A stretch of 52,609 nt of DNA from Bacteroidota bacterium (GTDB lineage: Bacteria; Bacteroidota; Bacteroidia; Bacteroidales; UBA6013), in assembly GCA_020048645.1 (NCBI GenBank), contig JAIFMG010000039.1, positions 1-52,609 on the forward strand, given 5' to 3'. The notes beneath the pieces are model-generated. The model ran no database searches, was not told the origin of the DNA, and saw only the letters and a program-made list of their open reading frames with translations. The position numbers and the translations under genes are program-made. This document shows positions 17,971 through 26,688 of this stretch, one piece after another. Every line of letters starts with the position of its first letter. The stretch's first letter is position 1.

Positions 17971-18018
17971 TACCCAGCCGCGTTCGTTGGTCGAACATCC
18001 CAAGCACAAGCATCCGAC

Positions 18019-18190
18019 AAAAGCGGGCTACCCGCATTCCATCCCGAAGGGATGGAATGCGCATAGCCCCGGATGAAATCCGGGTAGCAGTGAACCGCCG
18101 CGAACCAGAACCCCGTAGGGGTTCAACTGGAAAACCAAGACGCTTCCAGGCAATCTATCGCGTTGGATGGCAAATTGGCATGAGCGGCCA
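18019..18190. repeat. Interspersed repeat family 2, copy 2
   Basis: Homologous to 460-620 in the same orientation. It contains CATCCCGAAGGGATG, GATGAAATCC, AACCGCCGCGAACCAGA and a GGGGTT-ended hairpin in the same order. The 322-nt gap 17971-18292 consists of this repeat and the terminator that follows it. Confidence 0.7.
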
Positions 18191-18218
18191 GCCCACGGGC
18201 TCGCTCCCGCCCACGAAA

Positions 18219-18263
18219 AAAAGGCTTCCCCCCGCGGACATGCCGTCCTGTGGGGGGAAGCCT
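18219..18263 (-). terminator. Strong Rho-independent terminator
   Basis: On the minus strand AGGCTTCCCCCC (complement of 18263-18252) pairs perfectly with GGGGGGAAGCCT over 12 bp. It is followed by a run of seven T residues (complement of 18222-18216 region). It lies 30 nt after the stop of the lipoprotein gene. Confidence 0.8.
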
Positions 18264-18292
18264 TGGAGCCTTGGGCCACGGCGGGCCTCAGC

Positions 18293-18748
18293 CTACTCGG
18301 CGAACTTGGCCAGGCGGGCCGTAACCTTCACCGTCGTGATCTTCTGGAGGAAGCCCAGCCCCAGCGCAGGCTTCTGCACCTTGACCTCGTACTGCGGGTA
18401 GAACACCACGTCGTAGCCCGGGTGCGCGTTCATCAGCTCATACAAGGCGTAGCTGGAGGTGAAGTCGCCCACCAGCGAGCCCACCACGGGGATGCTGGCG
18501 GCGCTGAACGAGCCCATGGAGCCCTCGACCGCCCCCATGTTCTTCGAGAACAGCCGCTGGAAGTCGATGTTCAGGATCTTCGTCGAGGTCGCCTCGGCGG
18601 TGAACTGCTCCGAAAGCTCGAAGTCCTCCATGCTGAGCTCCAGCAGGGTGTTCGGTTCGCGCATGGACTTGTTCAGGGTCGTGCAACTGCTGAAGGCCCC
18701 GAAGCTGAAGGCCAGCAGCGCGATGTGGAAAAGTCTGAAATTCTTCAT
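18293..18748 (-). CDS. Small lipoprotein of a Bacteroidota family, function unknown
   Basis: This 151-residue protein has a lipoprotein signal ending AFSSC (Cys22), so it is probably attached to the outer membrane. The mature part holds FTAEATSTKI and, near the C-terminus, PGYDVVFYPQYEVKV followed by TTVKVTARL, a pattern recurring in Bacteroidota lipoproteins of unknown role. A Gly-rich hydrophobic stretch (IPVVGSLVGDF, about 86-96) may be amphipathic. It is a single-gene unit ended by a strong terminator at 18219-18263; the promoter is not clear. Confidence 0.8.
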   Translation of the reverse strand: MKNFRLFHIALLAFSFGAFSSCTTLNKSMREPNTLLELSMEDFELSEQFTAEATSTKILNIDFQRLFSKNMGAVEGSMGSFSAASIPVVGSLVGDFTSSYALYELMNAHPGYDVVFYPQYEVKVQKPALGLGFLQKITTVKVTARLAKFAE

Positions 18749-19349
18749 CTTGCCATTGGGATAATGGTAACGTCCTACTCGTCTGGCTTTTCGGCTCCGC
18801 CCCGTTTTTTTGGCAGGTGGTCGCTGGACTCCACCCTTTTGTCATGATTTTGATGCCTAAGGAAAATTCCTTCGCGCATCACGGACAATCCATCAAAAAT
18901 CCATCAGCCAAGCCCATTCCAAAATGTTGAATGGAGGCAGTCGGATAGGCTTCCGTTCAAAGCCGTCATCTTTGGTGATAAAAAGACAAAAACATCTGAG
19001 ATAAATTCATTTCACCTTGAATCATGCGGATGGAGGACATTGGGAGAATATAAACAACGCTTGAGTGAACCAGCCTTCAATGACAATGCAAATATAAAAA
19101 AAATAGCCTGGAAATAAGCACGGCCCGCAGAAAAACGCGATAGCGTTGGTGGATGGTTCGCGGCCCAAGGGTGGGAAACAGGCTCCAGGCCCACGGCGCG
19201 CCGGGCAGAGGCCGCGCCGCCAAAGGCTGGAGGCGGCACGCGGTTATGCCTTCGCGCCAGCAGCCTAAGCGTCCTGCCGCGGCCCATCCGATGGGCGGCC
19301 CCGGGCTTCCGCGGCCGTGCAGGCCGGGAAAGGGGGGATCCAACGTCCC
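18749..19349. other. 600-nt gap without a recognisable gene
   Basis: 18860-19140 is AT-rich and contains no convincing frame. On the minus strand there is TATATTTG at 19093-19086, fitting the -7 consensus, followed by an unexplained tract with frequent stops. 19140-19340 is GC-rich with many short palindromes (for example CGGCGCGCCG around 19196) and looks like another interspersed repeat, although no second copy is in the window. It may be a decayed insertion. Confidence 0.4.
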
Positions 19350-20180
19350 TCAACGGCCGAAGGCCAGGCGGACGGCCTGCGAGAAGCCGCTGCTGTCGTT
19401 GTCGGGGCAGGTGCGGAAGCGGGCGCGCAGGGGCTCGGGGGCGTTGCGCACCACGAAGGCCAGGTCGCCGCAGCGCTCGAGCATGGCCAGGTCGTTGTAG
19501 TCGTTGCCCACCGACATGGCCCGGCGGGGGTCGATGCCCTCGCGCTGGCAGAGCCAGAGCAGGGCGCTGCCCTTGGAGATGCCCTTGGGGAAGAGCTCGA
19601 GCCAGACGGAGAGGTGGTCCAGGGGCGAGGTGGCGCGGATGAGCTCCAGCTCGGGGAAGCCGAGCGAGAGCTGGCGCTCGAGCTCGGGCCGCCAGTGGGG
19701 CAGCACGCAGACGAACTGGCTGGCCAGGGGCAGGTTGGCCAGGTCGGGGATGAGCGGCTCGGCGAACTCGGCGTAGAGGGCCAGGCGGTGCTCGAAGTCG
19801 CCGTTGCCGGGCGCGGCGCGGTGGAAGGCGAAGGGGTGGCTGTCGGGCAGGCGGTGGTGGACCATGAAGTCGATGCCCAGCCCCATGAGGACCAGGGCCA
19901 GCCGCCGGGCCGAGCCGTCGGGGAGGTGGCTCTCGAAGACCAGCTCGCGCGAGGGCCACCGGGCGATGCCGGCCCCGGTCGAGAAGGCCAGGTAGTCGAT
20001 GGGGAAGCCGTCGTCGATGACCTTGCGGGCCGAGCGGAGGTTGCGCCCGGTGGCCGCCACGCGCAGGACGCCCTGGTCGCCGAGCCAGCGCAGCGTCCCG
20101 CGGTCGGCCGGGCTGACCTGGGATCGGCTGTCGAGCAGGGTTCCGTCCAGGTCGGTGAAGACGGCTGCGGGATGGGGCAT
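19350..20180 (-). CDS. HAD-superfamily (Cof-type) phosphatase
   Basis: This 276-residue protein has HAD motif I FTDLDGTLLDS (nucleophile and acid/base Asp), motif II AATGRN, the motif III lysine in FPKGISKGSAL and motif IV SVGNDYNDLAML. The large cap between motifs II and III is the C2 type of the Cof/SPP subfamily. Such enzymes dephosphorylate small sugar or nucleotide phosphates. I chose ATG 20180, just before PHPAAVFTDLDGT; an upstream ATG adds ten residues unlike the family. A -7-like box at 20208-20215 supports this start. It is divergent from the next gene. Confidence 0.9.
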   Translation of the reverse strand: MPHPAAVFTDLDGTLLDSRSQVSPADRGTLRWLGDQGVLRVAATGRNLRSARKVIDDGFPIDYLAFSTGAGIARWPSRELVFESHLPDGSARRLALVLMGLGIDFMVHHRLPDSHPFAFHRAAPGNGDFEHRLALYAEFAEPLIPDLANLPLASQFVCVLPHWRPELERQLSLGFPELELIRATSPLDHLSVWLELFPKGISKGSALLWLCQREGIDPRRAMSVGNDYNDLAMLERCGDLAFVVRNAPEPLRARFRTCPDNDSSGFSQAVRLAFGR

Positions 20181-20207
20181 CACGGCGCGTGTTGGAAAAA
20201 TTGACGC

Positions 20208-20215
20208 CAAAAGTA
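20208..20215 (-). promoter_or_regulatory. Candidate -7 box for the HAD gene
   Basis: The minus strand reads TACTTTTGGCGTC, fitting TAnnTTTG with about 28 nt to the start codon. The same 13 bases occur upstream of the OmpH gene at 23053-23065, suggesting an extended promoter element. No TTG at the -33 distance. Confidence 0.45.
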
Positions 20216-20283
20216 GGCCTTTCTTGCTAAGAATTGGTCCCGAATCCGTATTTTTCGGACTTTTAAGAACGTTTAACTCTTTT

Positions 20284-20291
20284 TACTTTTG
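20284..20291 (+). promoter_or_regulatory. Candidate -7 box right before a start codon
   Basis: TACTTTTG fits TAnnTTTG and ends 5 nt before the ATG at 20297. If it works, the transcript would be leaderless or nearly so. Confidence 0.3.
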
Positions 20292-20296
20292 AGAAG

Positions 20297-21007
20297 ATGG
20301 TTTCAATTGAAGTGCTAGGGCTCACCATCCTTGAGCCTTCGAACCTGCTGACCAACCTGGTCATATCGGTGGCCTGCTGGGTATGGGCGCACCGGCTGCG
20401 GCGCGGCGGCGCGGCCGAGGTCAGCCTGCAGCAAGGCTGGCGGCTTTTCTTCGCCCTGATGGGCGTATCGACGCTCCTGGGCGGGATGGCCCACGGCTTC
20501 GACCTCTATTTCGGCAAGGGGCTGCACGTGCTGGCCTGGTCGATGAGCGGCCTTGCGGTCTTGTACGCCGAGACGGCCACGGTGCTGGCCGTGCGCCCGC
20601 GTCGGCTGCGGCTGTGGCTCCAGGGCTTCTCGCTGGTGAAGTACCTGGCCTTCCTGCTGCTGGTCTGGCACACGGAGGACTTCTTCTACGTGAAGATGAA
20701 CTCGTCGCTGGGCCTGCTGGGGCTGGTCTCGATCACGAAGCTGTACCTTTTCGTGCGGTGGCGGATGGAAGGGGCCGGGGCGGTGGTGCTGGGCATCGCG
20801 CTGCTGCTGCTGCCGGCGGCCCTCCACGCGACGCGGTTCAGCCTCGACGACGAGTGGTTCACCTACAACGACATCAGCCACCTGCTGATCGTCCTGGCCT
20901 TCGGGGTGGTCTATTCGGGCACGCTGAAGCTGGACCTGGCCGCCCTCCGGCTGCGGCGCCCCAGGGGCACCGTCCGGCAGGAGAGCGGCCAGCAGGCAGG
21001 CGAGTGA
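20297..21007 (+). CDS. Multi-pass membrane protein, function unknown
   Basis: This 236-residue protein has about seven hydrophobic segments, starting with one at about 16-33 and including FFALMGVSTLLGGMAHGF, LAFLLLVWHT and HLLIVLAFGVVYSG. Conserved-looking polar residues sit at membrane edges: AHGFD after TM2 and YNDISHLL at the start of the last TM. That layout recalls the CREST superfamily (ceramidase/PAQR), in which His and Asp bind a metal, but this is only a resemblance. Arg-rich loops suggest an N-out or N-in arrangement I cannot fix. It is followed 9 nt later by the convergent murI. Confidence 0.75.
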   Translation: MVSIEVLGLTILEPSNLLTNLVISVACWVWAHRLRRGGAAEVSLQQGWRLFFALMGVSTLLGGMAHGFDLYFGKGLHVLAWSMSGLAVLYAETATVLAVRPRRLRLWLQGFSLVKYLAFLLLVWHTEDFFYVKMNSSLGLLGLVSITKLYLFVRWRMEGAGAVVLGIALLLLPAALHATRFSLDDEWFTYNDISHLLIVLAFGVVYSGTLKLDLAALRLRRPRGTVRQESGQQAGE

Positions 21008-21016
21008 GGGCGGCGC

Positions 21017-21826
21017 TCAGCCCCAGAGGTTGTTGACCCGCACTTCCAGGTCGTCGTCGAAGAACATCTCGGCGATGCGGCGGAAGCTCTCGGAGGCCTC
21101 CGAGACGAAGAACTGGTGCCTTCCCTCGGGCAGCGTGGCCAGCCAGTCCTTCTCCTCGAGCCGGCGCTTGAGGCTCCGGGCCGTGAAGACCACCGAGTCG
21201 ATGACCGGCAGGCGGAAGTCGTAGTGCTTGAGGATCTGGTTCTTGATGACCGAGTAGTGGGTGCAGGCCAGCACCAGGGCGTCGATGTCGGCCAGGCGGG
21301 GCTTGCTGAGGTAGGCCGAGACCACGGCGCTGCTGACCTCGTCGTAGATGAAGCCCTCCTCGACCATGGGCGCCAGCAGGGGCGTTGCCATGTCGCGGAT
21401 GATGACCTGGGGCAGGTGCTCGGCCACGATCTTGGGGTAGATGCCGCTGCGGATGGTGCCGCGGGTGGCGATCAGGCCGATCTTGCGCAGGCCCTTCTCT
21501 CTGATCTGCTCGATGTTGGGCCAGATGACGTCCTGCACGATCACCTGCGGGGCCTTGTGCCAGAGGTGCTCCTTGATGGCCTCGTAGGCGTGCGCCGAGG
21601 CGGTGTTGCAGGCGATGACGACGGCCTTGCAGTCCTGCTCCACCAGGAAGTCGGTGATGCGCAGGGCAAGCTCGCGCACGTTCTGGGGCGAGCGGTCTCC
21701 GTAGGGCATGTGGGCGGTGTCACCGAAGTAGATGATGTCCTCGTTGTTCATCAGGTTGCTGACGGCCTTGGCCACGGTCAGCCCCCCCACGCCGGAGTCG
21801 AAAATTCCAATGGGTCGGTTGTTCAC
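21017..21826 (-). CDS. murI: Glutamate racemase
   Basis: This 269-residue cytoplasmic enzyme makes D-glutamate for peptidoglycan. Motifs visible are PIGIFDSGVGGLTVAKA at the N-terminus, DTAHMPYGDRS, the first catalytic Cys in VIACNTASAHA and the second in LACTHYSVI. Length is typical. It follows the OmpH-bamA run on the same strand but a terminator at 21891-21923 separates it, so it is probably transcribed on its own or by read-through. It converges with the membrane-protein gene. Confidence 0.95.
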   Translation of the reverse strand: MNNRPIGIFDSGVGGLTVAKAVSNLMNNEDIIYFGDTAHMPYGDRSPQNVRELALRITDFLVEQDCKAVVIACNTASAHAYEAIKEHLWHKAPQVIVQDVIWPNIEQIREKGLRKIGLIATRGTIRSGIYPKIVAEHLPQVIIRDMATPLLAPMVEEGFIYDEVSSAVVSAYLSKPRLADIDALVLACTHYSVIKNQILKHYDFRLPVIDSVVFTARSLKRRLEEKDWLATLPEGRHQFFVSEASESFRRIAEMFFDDDLEVRVNNLWG

Positions 21827-21890
21827 TGAAAGAAAGTTCAGGTTGATGGGAAAGGAAAGGCGCGGCGGCCCATGCCACCATGCGCCAAAG

Positions 21891-21923
21891 AAAAAAGGTT
21901 GCCTGCTCGCGTGGCAGGCAACC
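21891..21923 (-). terminator. Rho-independent terminator after the OmpH genes
   Basis: GGTTGCCTGC (21897-21906) pairs with GCAGGCAACC (21914-21923) around a 7-nt loop, with A6 at 21891-21896 giving a T run on the minus strand. It closes the bamA-OmpH unit before murI. Confidence 0.75.
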
Positions 21924-21958
21924 CTCGGTTGGTCGTTTCTGGTTTTCTGGCCCTTGTC

Positions 21959-22471
21959 TCATCGGATGCCCAAGGCCAGCTTGACCTCGGGGGTGATGTC
22001 GATGGCCGTGGCCTCGTCCACGAAGATGACCACGCCCATGCTCAGGTCGAGCACGTAGGTGAGCTTCTTCTCGGCGGCCACCCTGTCGATGGCGGCCTGC
22101 GCCCTGTCGAGCAGGGGCTGGAGCATGCGCTCCTCGGAGGCCCCGATCTGCTCCTGGGCGTCCACCTGGAAGCTCTGGATGCGGCTCTGCAGGCTCTGGA
22201 GCTCGGCCTCCTTGTCGCGGCGGACCAGGTCGGACCAGGTGGCGGACTTCTCGAGGTACTCGTTGTACTTGCCCTCGAACTCGGCGCTCATCTCGGCGAG
22301 CATGGTCTCCATCTGGGTGACCTCGGCCTGGAGGGCCGCGGCGATGGAGTCGCGCTGGGGCATGGCCGCGAGGATTTCCTGCGAGTTGACGTGCCCGATC
22401 TTCTGGGCGCTGGCCAGGTTGGCCAAGCCGGCGAAAAGCAGGATCGCCAGCGGGAGGAGGATTTTTTTCAT
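21959..22471 (-). CDS. OmpH/Skp-family periplasmic chaperone
   Basis: This 170-residue protein has a signal peptide (about 1-22, ending NLASA) and begins the mature part QKIGHVNSQEILAAMPQ, the OmpH family opening. Long Glu/Gln/Arg-rich helices (about 45-125) form the tentacles of the Skp trimer. Skp-like chaperones carry unfolded outer-membrane proteins to BamA. It lies 46 nt after a second OmpH gene and ends at a terminator. Confidence 0.92.
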   Translation of the reverse strand: MKKILLPLAILLFAGLANLASAQKIGHVNSQEILAAMPQRDSIAAALQAEVTQMETMLAEMSAEFEGKYNEYLEKSATWSDLVRRDKEAELQSLQSRIQSFQVDAQEQIGASEERMLQPLLDRAQAAIDRVAAEKKLTYVLDLSMGVVIFVDEATAIDITPEVKLALGIR

Positions 22472-22517
22472 GGATTGGGGTTGATCGTTGGGGTTGATGG
22501 GGGGAATGCGTTGGGGC

Positions 22518-23024
22518 CTAGCGGAGCTTGTCGAGCACGGCCTGGCTCCTGTCGTACCGCTCGCTGGTGAAGATCAGGGTCGCGCCGGCGGCCTTGTCGA
22601 GGATGATGTCGAACTGGCCTTCCTGGGCCACCTCCTGGATGGCGTTGAAGACGCGGTCCTGGATGGGCTTGACCAGCTCCTGGCGCTTCTCGAAGAGCGC
22701 GCCCTCGGGGCCGAAGTACTCGTTCTGGCGCTGCTTGACCTCGTTCTCCTTGGTGATGATCTCGTCCTCGCGCTGGCGGCGCATCTGCTCGGTCAGCACC
22801 GCGCGGTTGTTCTGGTAGTCCTGGTAGAGCTGCTCTACCTCGGCGTACATGCCCTCGATCTCGGCCTGCCACTGCTCGGAGATCTTGTCCAGCTCCTCCT
22901 GCGCGGCAGCGAACTGCGGCAGTTGCTCCAGGATGTAGTCGGTGTCAACGTAGCCCAATTTCTGGGCATTGGCGCCCATGGCCAGCATCAGGGCCATCGC
23001 GCTTGTGAGAATGAGTCTTTTCAT
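22518..23024 (-). CDS. OmpH/Skp-family periplasmic chaperone (second copy)
   Basis: This 168-residue paralogue has a signal peptide (about 1-20, ending GANA), then QKLGYVDTDYILEQLPQF and a Gln/Glu-rich coiled-coil region (about 35-115). The C-terminal strand DIILDKAAGATLIF is typical. The ATG at 23024 gives a proper signal peptide; an upstream in-frame ATG at 23093 does not. Tandem OmpH genes downstream of bamA are standard in this phylum. A -7 box at 23058-23065 suggests the pair can also be expressed apart from bamA. Confidence 0.92.
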   Translation of the reverse strand: MKRLILTSAMALMLAMGANAQKLGYVDTDYILEQLPQFAAAQEELDKISEQWQAEIEGMYAEVEQLYQDYQNNRAVLTEQMRRQREDEIITKENEVKQRQNEYFGPEGALFEKRQELVKPIQDRVFNAIQEVAQEGQFDIILDKAAGATLIFTSERYDRSQAVLDKLR

Positions 23025-23057
23025 GGGAATGTTTTTTATCGGTTTGCGTCCGGACGC

Positions 23058-23065
23058 CAAAAGTA
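23058..23065 (-). promoter_or_regulatory. Candidate -7 box for the OmpH genes
   Basis: Minus-strand TACTTTTGGCGTC, identical over 13 bases to the box before the HAD gene (20203-20215). Distance to the OmpH start is 34 nt. Confidence 0.45.
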
Positions 23066-23125
23066 AGCCGATTTGGGTTGATGAGCGGGCCATTGGAACA
23101 AATTAACAAACGGCGCGCTTTTGGT

Positions 23126-25621
23126 TTAGAACTGCTGCCCCAGCACGAAGTGGAACTGGCCCGCCCCGCCAAGCTCCTTGGCCTTGTCGAAGCCGTAGCC
23201 CCAGTCGATGCCCATCATCCCGATCATGGGCAGGAAGATGCGCACGCCCACGCCCGCCGAGCGGTACATCCGGAAGGGGTCGAACTGCGTGTAGTCGTTC
23301 CAGACGTTGCCCCCTTCGAGGAATCCCAGGGCGTAGATCGTGGCCGAGGGGTTCAGGCTCAGCGGGTAGCGCATCTCCATGGTGAACTTGTTGTAAACGT
23401 TGCCGCCGGCGGCGGGGGTCAGGGTGGTGGTGCTCTCGTAGCCGCGCAGGGCGATGACCTCCTGCCCGAAGAGCTGGAAGCCCATCATGCCGTCGCCGCC
23501 CACCGCGTAGCCCTCGAAGGGCGAGGGGCCCCAGTTGGCGTTGTACATGCCCAGGTAGCCGAAGTGGTAGCGGGTCATCAGCACCAGCTTCTCCACGAGC
23601 TGGGTGTACCACTCGGCCTTGAAGGTCCACTTGTGGTACTCGATCCAGCGGTAGCGGGTCCGGCTCTCGAGGTTGGACACCTCGGCCGCGGTCAGGCCCT
23701 CGCTCTGCTCGGCGTCCAGCTTCCAGAAGTCGTCCTCCTTCCAGAGCGAGTAGGGCGGCGTTACCTGCAGGCCCGCCTCGAAGTTGGCCCCGCCCCTAGG
23801 GTAGATGGGCGAGGGCCCGGCCGAGTTGCGCGACAGGATCGTCTGGAAGCTCAGGTTGTTGGCCACGCCGTTCGTGAACAGGCCGAAGTTCGTCCAGTTC
23901 TGGAGCTCGTAGCGCTGGAAGCTCAGCGCGTTGTAGAGCGTGAAGAAGTCGTCGGGGACGCGCAGCCGGCGGCCCAGGCCCACCGAGGCCCCGCTGATCT
24001 GGAACATGCCGTAGCGGGTGTCCTCGCGGCGGAGGCCGTTGGTCTGTATCGTGTGATAGACCGAGGTGGTCAGCGAGTTGGGCTTCTTGCCGCCCAGCCA
24101 GGGCTCCATGAACGAGAAGTTGTACGACTGGAAGCGCTGCCCGTTGGACTGCACCCGGATGCTCAACTGCTGGCCGTCGCCCATGGGCACCGGCCGCCAG
24201 GCGCCCTTCTTGAACATGTCCTTGGCCGCGAAGTTGTTGAAGCGCAGGCCCACCGTGCCGATGATCATGTCGGCGCCCCAGCCGCCCGAGATCTCGATCT
24301 GGTCGTTGGCCGTCTCCTCCAGCACGTACTCCAGGTCAACCGTGCCCGTGGCCGGGTCGGGGAAAGGCAGCACGTTCAGCGTCTCGGGGTTGAAGTGCCC
24401 GAGCTGGGCCAGCTCGCGCACCGAGCGCTGGATGTTCGTCTTGCTGAACAGGTCGCCCGGCCGCGAGAACAGCTCGCGGCGCACCACGTGCTCGTTGGTC
24501 TTGGTGTTGCCCGAGATGACCACGTTGCGAATGGTGGCCTGCCGCCCCTCGTAAATCCTGATTTCCAGGTCGATGGAATCGTTCGAGACCTGCTTCTCGA
24601 TGGGCGTGGCGCTGAAGAACAGGTAGCCGTCGTCCAGGTACAGGTTCGAGACCGCGTCCTGGTCGTAGCTCAGGCGCATGTCCAGGGCCATCTGGTCGAA
24701 CACGTCGCCCTTGGCGATGCCCAGGGCGCGGCCCAGCTCCTCCGAGCTGTACTTGCTGTTGCCCAGCCAGGTGATGTCGCGGAAGAAGTACTGCCGGCCC
24801 TCCTCGATGGCTATCTCGATCTTGACGGTGTTCTCCTCGAAGTCATAGACCGTGTCGGAGGCCACGCGCGCGTCGCGGTAGCCCAGCTCGCGGTACTTGG
24901 TCAGCAGGAGCTCCAGGTCCTCGCGGTAGGTGTCGGCCACGTACTTGGCCGACTTGAGGCGGAGCGATCGCTTGCGCTTGGTGCTCTTCAGGGCCCGGTA
25001 AACCTGGCGGTCGGCCAGCACCTGGTTGCCCGAGAGCGTGATCTCGGCCACCTTCACCTTCTCGCCCTTCTCGACGTTGACCACCAGGTTGTTGGTGTTG
25101 GGCAAGACCGAGTCGGGGCGCTGGATGACCTCGACGCCCACCTTGAGGAAGCCCTTCTCGTGGTAGTGGTCCTGGATGCGGCGGATGGTGGTGTTGACCA
25201 CGTGCTCGGTGACCTGCTGCCCGCGGCGCAGGTCCACCAGCTCCACCATGTCCTCGGTCTGGGTCTTGTTCAGGCCGTTGATTTCGACGCTGCCCAGGCG
25301 GGGGCGCTCCTGGAGGTAGATGTTCAGGAAGGCCTTGCCGTCGATGACCTCCACCAGCGAGACCTCCACGTCCGAGAACAGGCCCTGCTCCCAGTACTTG
25401 TCCACCGCGCGGCTGATGTCGTCGCCCGGTATCTGGACCGTCTGGCCCACCTGGAGGCCCGAGAGGTTGGCCAGGATCTGCTGGTCCAGGAAGCGCACCC
25501 CGGTTACGGTGATGCCCCCGATGACGTAATCCTTGGGGTTTTCGTAGTCGATGGTCTGGGCCATGGAAAGGCCCTGGGCCAGGCAGAAGGCCAGGGCGAG
25601 GAGGAAGGTTTTGAGCGACAT
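23126..25621 (-). CDS. bamA: Outer-membrane protein assembly factor BamA
   Basis: This 831-residue protein has a signal peptide (about 1-22), five POTRA domains (about 28-430) and a C-terminal 16-strand Omp85 barrel. Barrel marks are the GGWGADMIIGTVG strand, a loop-6 LRGYEST motif (RGF/RGY type) and a C-terminal strand ending in Phe. BamA inserts barrels into the outer membrane with help from OmpH/Skp, whose genes follow. The start ATG at 25621 is set by the signal peptide; the frame runs on upstream as a shadow of uppS. 188 nt separate it from uppS, with GC-rich hairpins but no clear terminator. Confidence 0.95.
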   Translation of the reverse strand: MSLKTFLLALAFCLAQGLSMAQTIDYENPKDYVIGGITVTGVRFLDQQILANLSGLQVGQTVQIPGDDISRAVDKYWEQGLFSDVEVSLVEVIDGKAFLNIYLQERPRLGSVEINGLNKTQTEDMVELVDLRRGQQVTEHVVNTTIRRIQDHYHEKGFLKVGVEVIQRPDSVLPNTNNLVVNVEKGEKVKVAEITLSGNQVLADRQVYRALKSTKRKRSLRLKSAKYVADTYREDLELLLTKYRELGYRDARVASDTVYDFEENTVKIEIAIEEGRQYFFRDITWLGNSKYSSEELGRALGIAKGDVFDQMALDMRLSYDQDAVSNLYLDDGYLFFSATPIEKQVSNDSIDLEIRIYEGRQATIRNVVISGNTKTNEHVVRRELFSRPGDLFSKTNIQRSVRELAQLGHFNPETLNVLPFPDPATGTVDLEYVLEETANDQIEISGGWGADMIIGTVGLRFNNFAAKDMFKKGAWRPVPMGDGQQLSIRVQSNGQRFQSYNFSFMEPWLGGKKPNSLTTSVYHTIQTNGLRREDTRYGMFQISGASVGLGRRLRVPDDFFTLYNALSFQRYELQNWTNFGLFTNGVANNLSFQTILSRNSAGPSPIYPRGGANFEAGLQVTPPYSLWKEDDFWKLDAEQSEGLTAAEVSNLESRTRYRWIEYHKWTFKAEWYTQLVEKLVLMTRYHFGYLGMYNANWGPSPFEGYAVGGDGMMGFQLFGQEVIALRGYESTTTLTPAAGGNVYNKFTMEMRYPLSLNPSATIYALGFLEGGNVWNDYTQFDPFRMYRSAGVGVRIFLPMIGMMGIDWGYGFDKAKELGGAGQFHFVLGQQF

Positions 25622-25809
25622 GGGCGACTGGGAAGGGTTAAGGCCCCGTCCGCGGACAGGGCACGGAAAAAATGGGTACGGTGGGGCTCCGCGGCCGAAG
25701 CGCCTCGGAGCCAACAGGCGCAAAACGCCCGGGCGGGCCGATATTGCCTTTTGAAAAGCCAAAGAAACCTTAAATTTCAAAGGGACGCGCAAGCATGGGC
25801 AGCATTTTT

Positions 25810-26574
25810 TCAAGCCTTTTTTTCCAGTTGCTCGCTGGTGAGGCCGAAGCGCCGCTCGCGGCCCTGGTAGTCGAGCAGCGCCGCGTGGAAGTCCTCCTTG
25901 CGGAAGTCGGGCCAGAGCTTGTCCACGAAGGCCAGCTCGGCGTAGGCCAGTTGCCAGAGCAGGAAGTTGCTCACCCGGCGCTCGCCGCTGGTGCGTATCA
26001 TCAGCTCGGGGTCGGGCATCCCGGCCGTGGCCAGGTGCTCCTCCACGGTCCGCTGGTCCACCCGCTCGGGGTCGAGCAGGCCCTGGCTGGCCTTGAGGGC
26101 GATGGCCCTGGCGGCCTGGGCAAGCTCCCAGCGGGCGCTGTAGCTCAGGGCCAGCACCAGCCTCATGCCCTGGTTGGCCGAGGTCTTCTCGATGGCCGCC
26201 CGCAGCTTGGACCGCACGTTGTCGGGCAGGGCCTCGGTGTCGCCGATGGTCAGCAGCCGGATCTGGTTGCGCATGAGCTTGTCCATCTCCTGGCCGATGG
26301 CCTCCATGAGCAGCGACATGAGCGCGCTGACCTCCAGGGCCGGGCGGTTCCAGTTCTCGGTCGAAAAGGCGTAGAGGGTCAGGTAGCGCACGCCCAGCTC
26401 GGCGGCGGCCTCCACCGTCTGCCGGACGGCCTCCACCCCGTTCTTGTGCCCGAAGATGCGGCTGTTTCCTTTCTTCTTGGCCCAGCGCCCGTTGCCGTCC
26501 ATGATGACGGCCACGTGCCGGGGCACCTTCTGGGGATCGATCTGCGAAGCTAACGTGTCTGTCGAGGGCTCCAT
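25810..26574 (-). CDS. uppS: Undecaprenyl diphosphate synthase (cis-prenyltransferase)
   Basis: This 254-residue enzyme condenses isopentenyl diphosphate units onto farnesyl diphosphate to give the C55 carrier for wall and LPS synthesis. Motifs visible: HVAVIMDGNGRWAKKKG (catalytic Asp), the FSTENWNRP region and RTSGERRVSNFLLWQ near the C-terminus. I chose ATG 26574 because homologues have few residues before PRHVAV; an upstream ATG at 26655 would add 27 basic residues. Its place between a DUF6089 gene and bamA is conserved in Bacteroidota. Confidence 0.94.
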   Translation of the reverse strand: MEPSTDTLASQIDPQKVPRHVAVIMDGNGRWAKKKGNSRIFGHKNGVEAVRQTVEAAAELGVRYLTLYAFSTENWNRPALEVSALMSLLMEAIGQEMDKLMRNQIRLLTIGDTEALPDNVRSKLRAAIEKTSANQGMRLVLALSYSARWELAQAARAIALKASQGLLDPERVDQRTVEEHLATAGMPDPELMIRTSGERRVSNFLLWQLAYAELAFVDKLWPDFRKEDFHAALLDYQGRERRFGLTSEQLEKKA

Positions 26575-26688
26575 GGTCGGTTGCTTGGGTTTGGGAATCC
26601 GCGCCTTGCGGCCCTTGGCCGACGCGCGGGGCCGCGAAGATAAGCCTTTTGCCATGAAAACCAGAGGCCCGCGGCATCGGCCCGCGCA

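Noticed and set aside
23078-25870. 930-codon plus-strand frame opposite bamA
   Set aside because: Antisense shadow. The minus strand encodes a full BamA with five POTRA domains.
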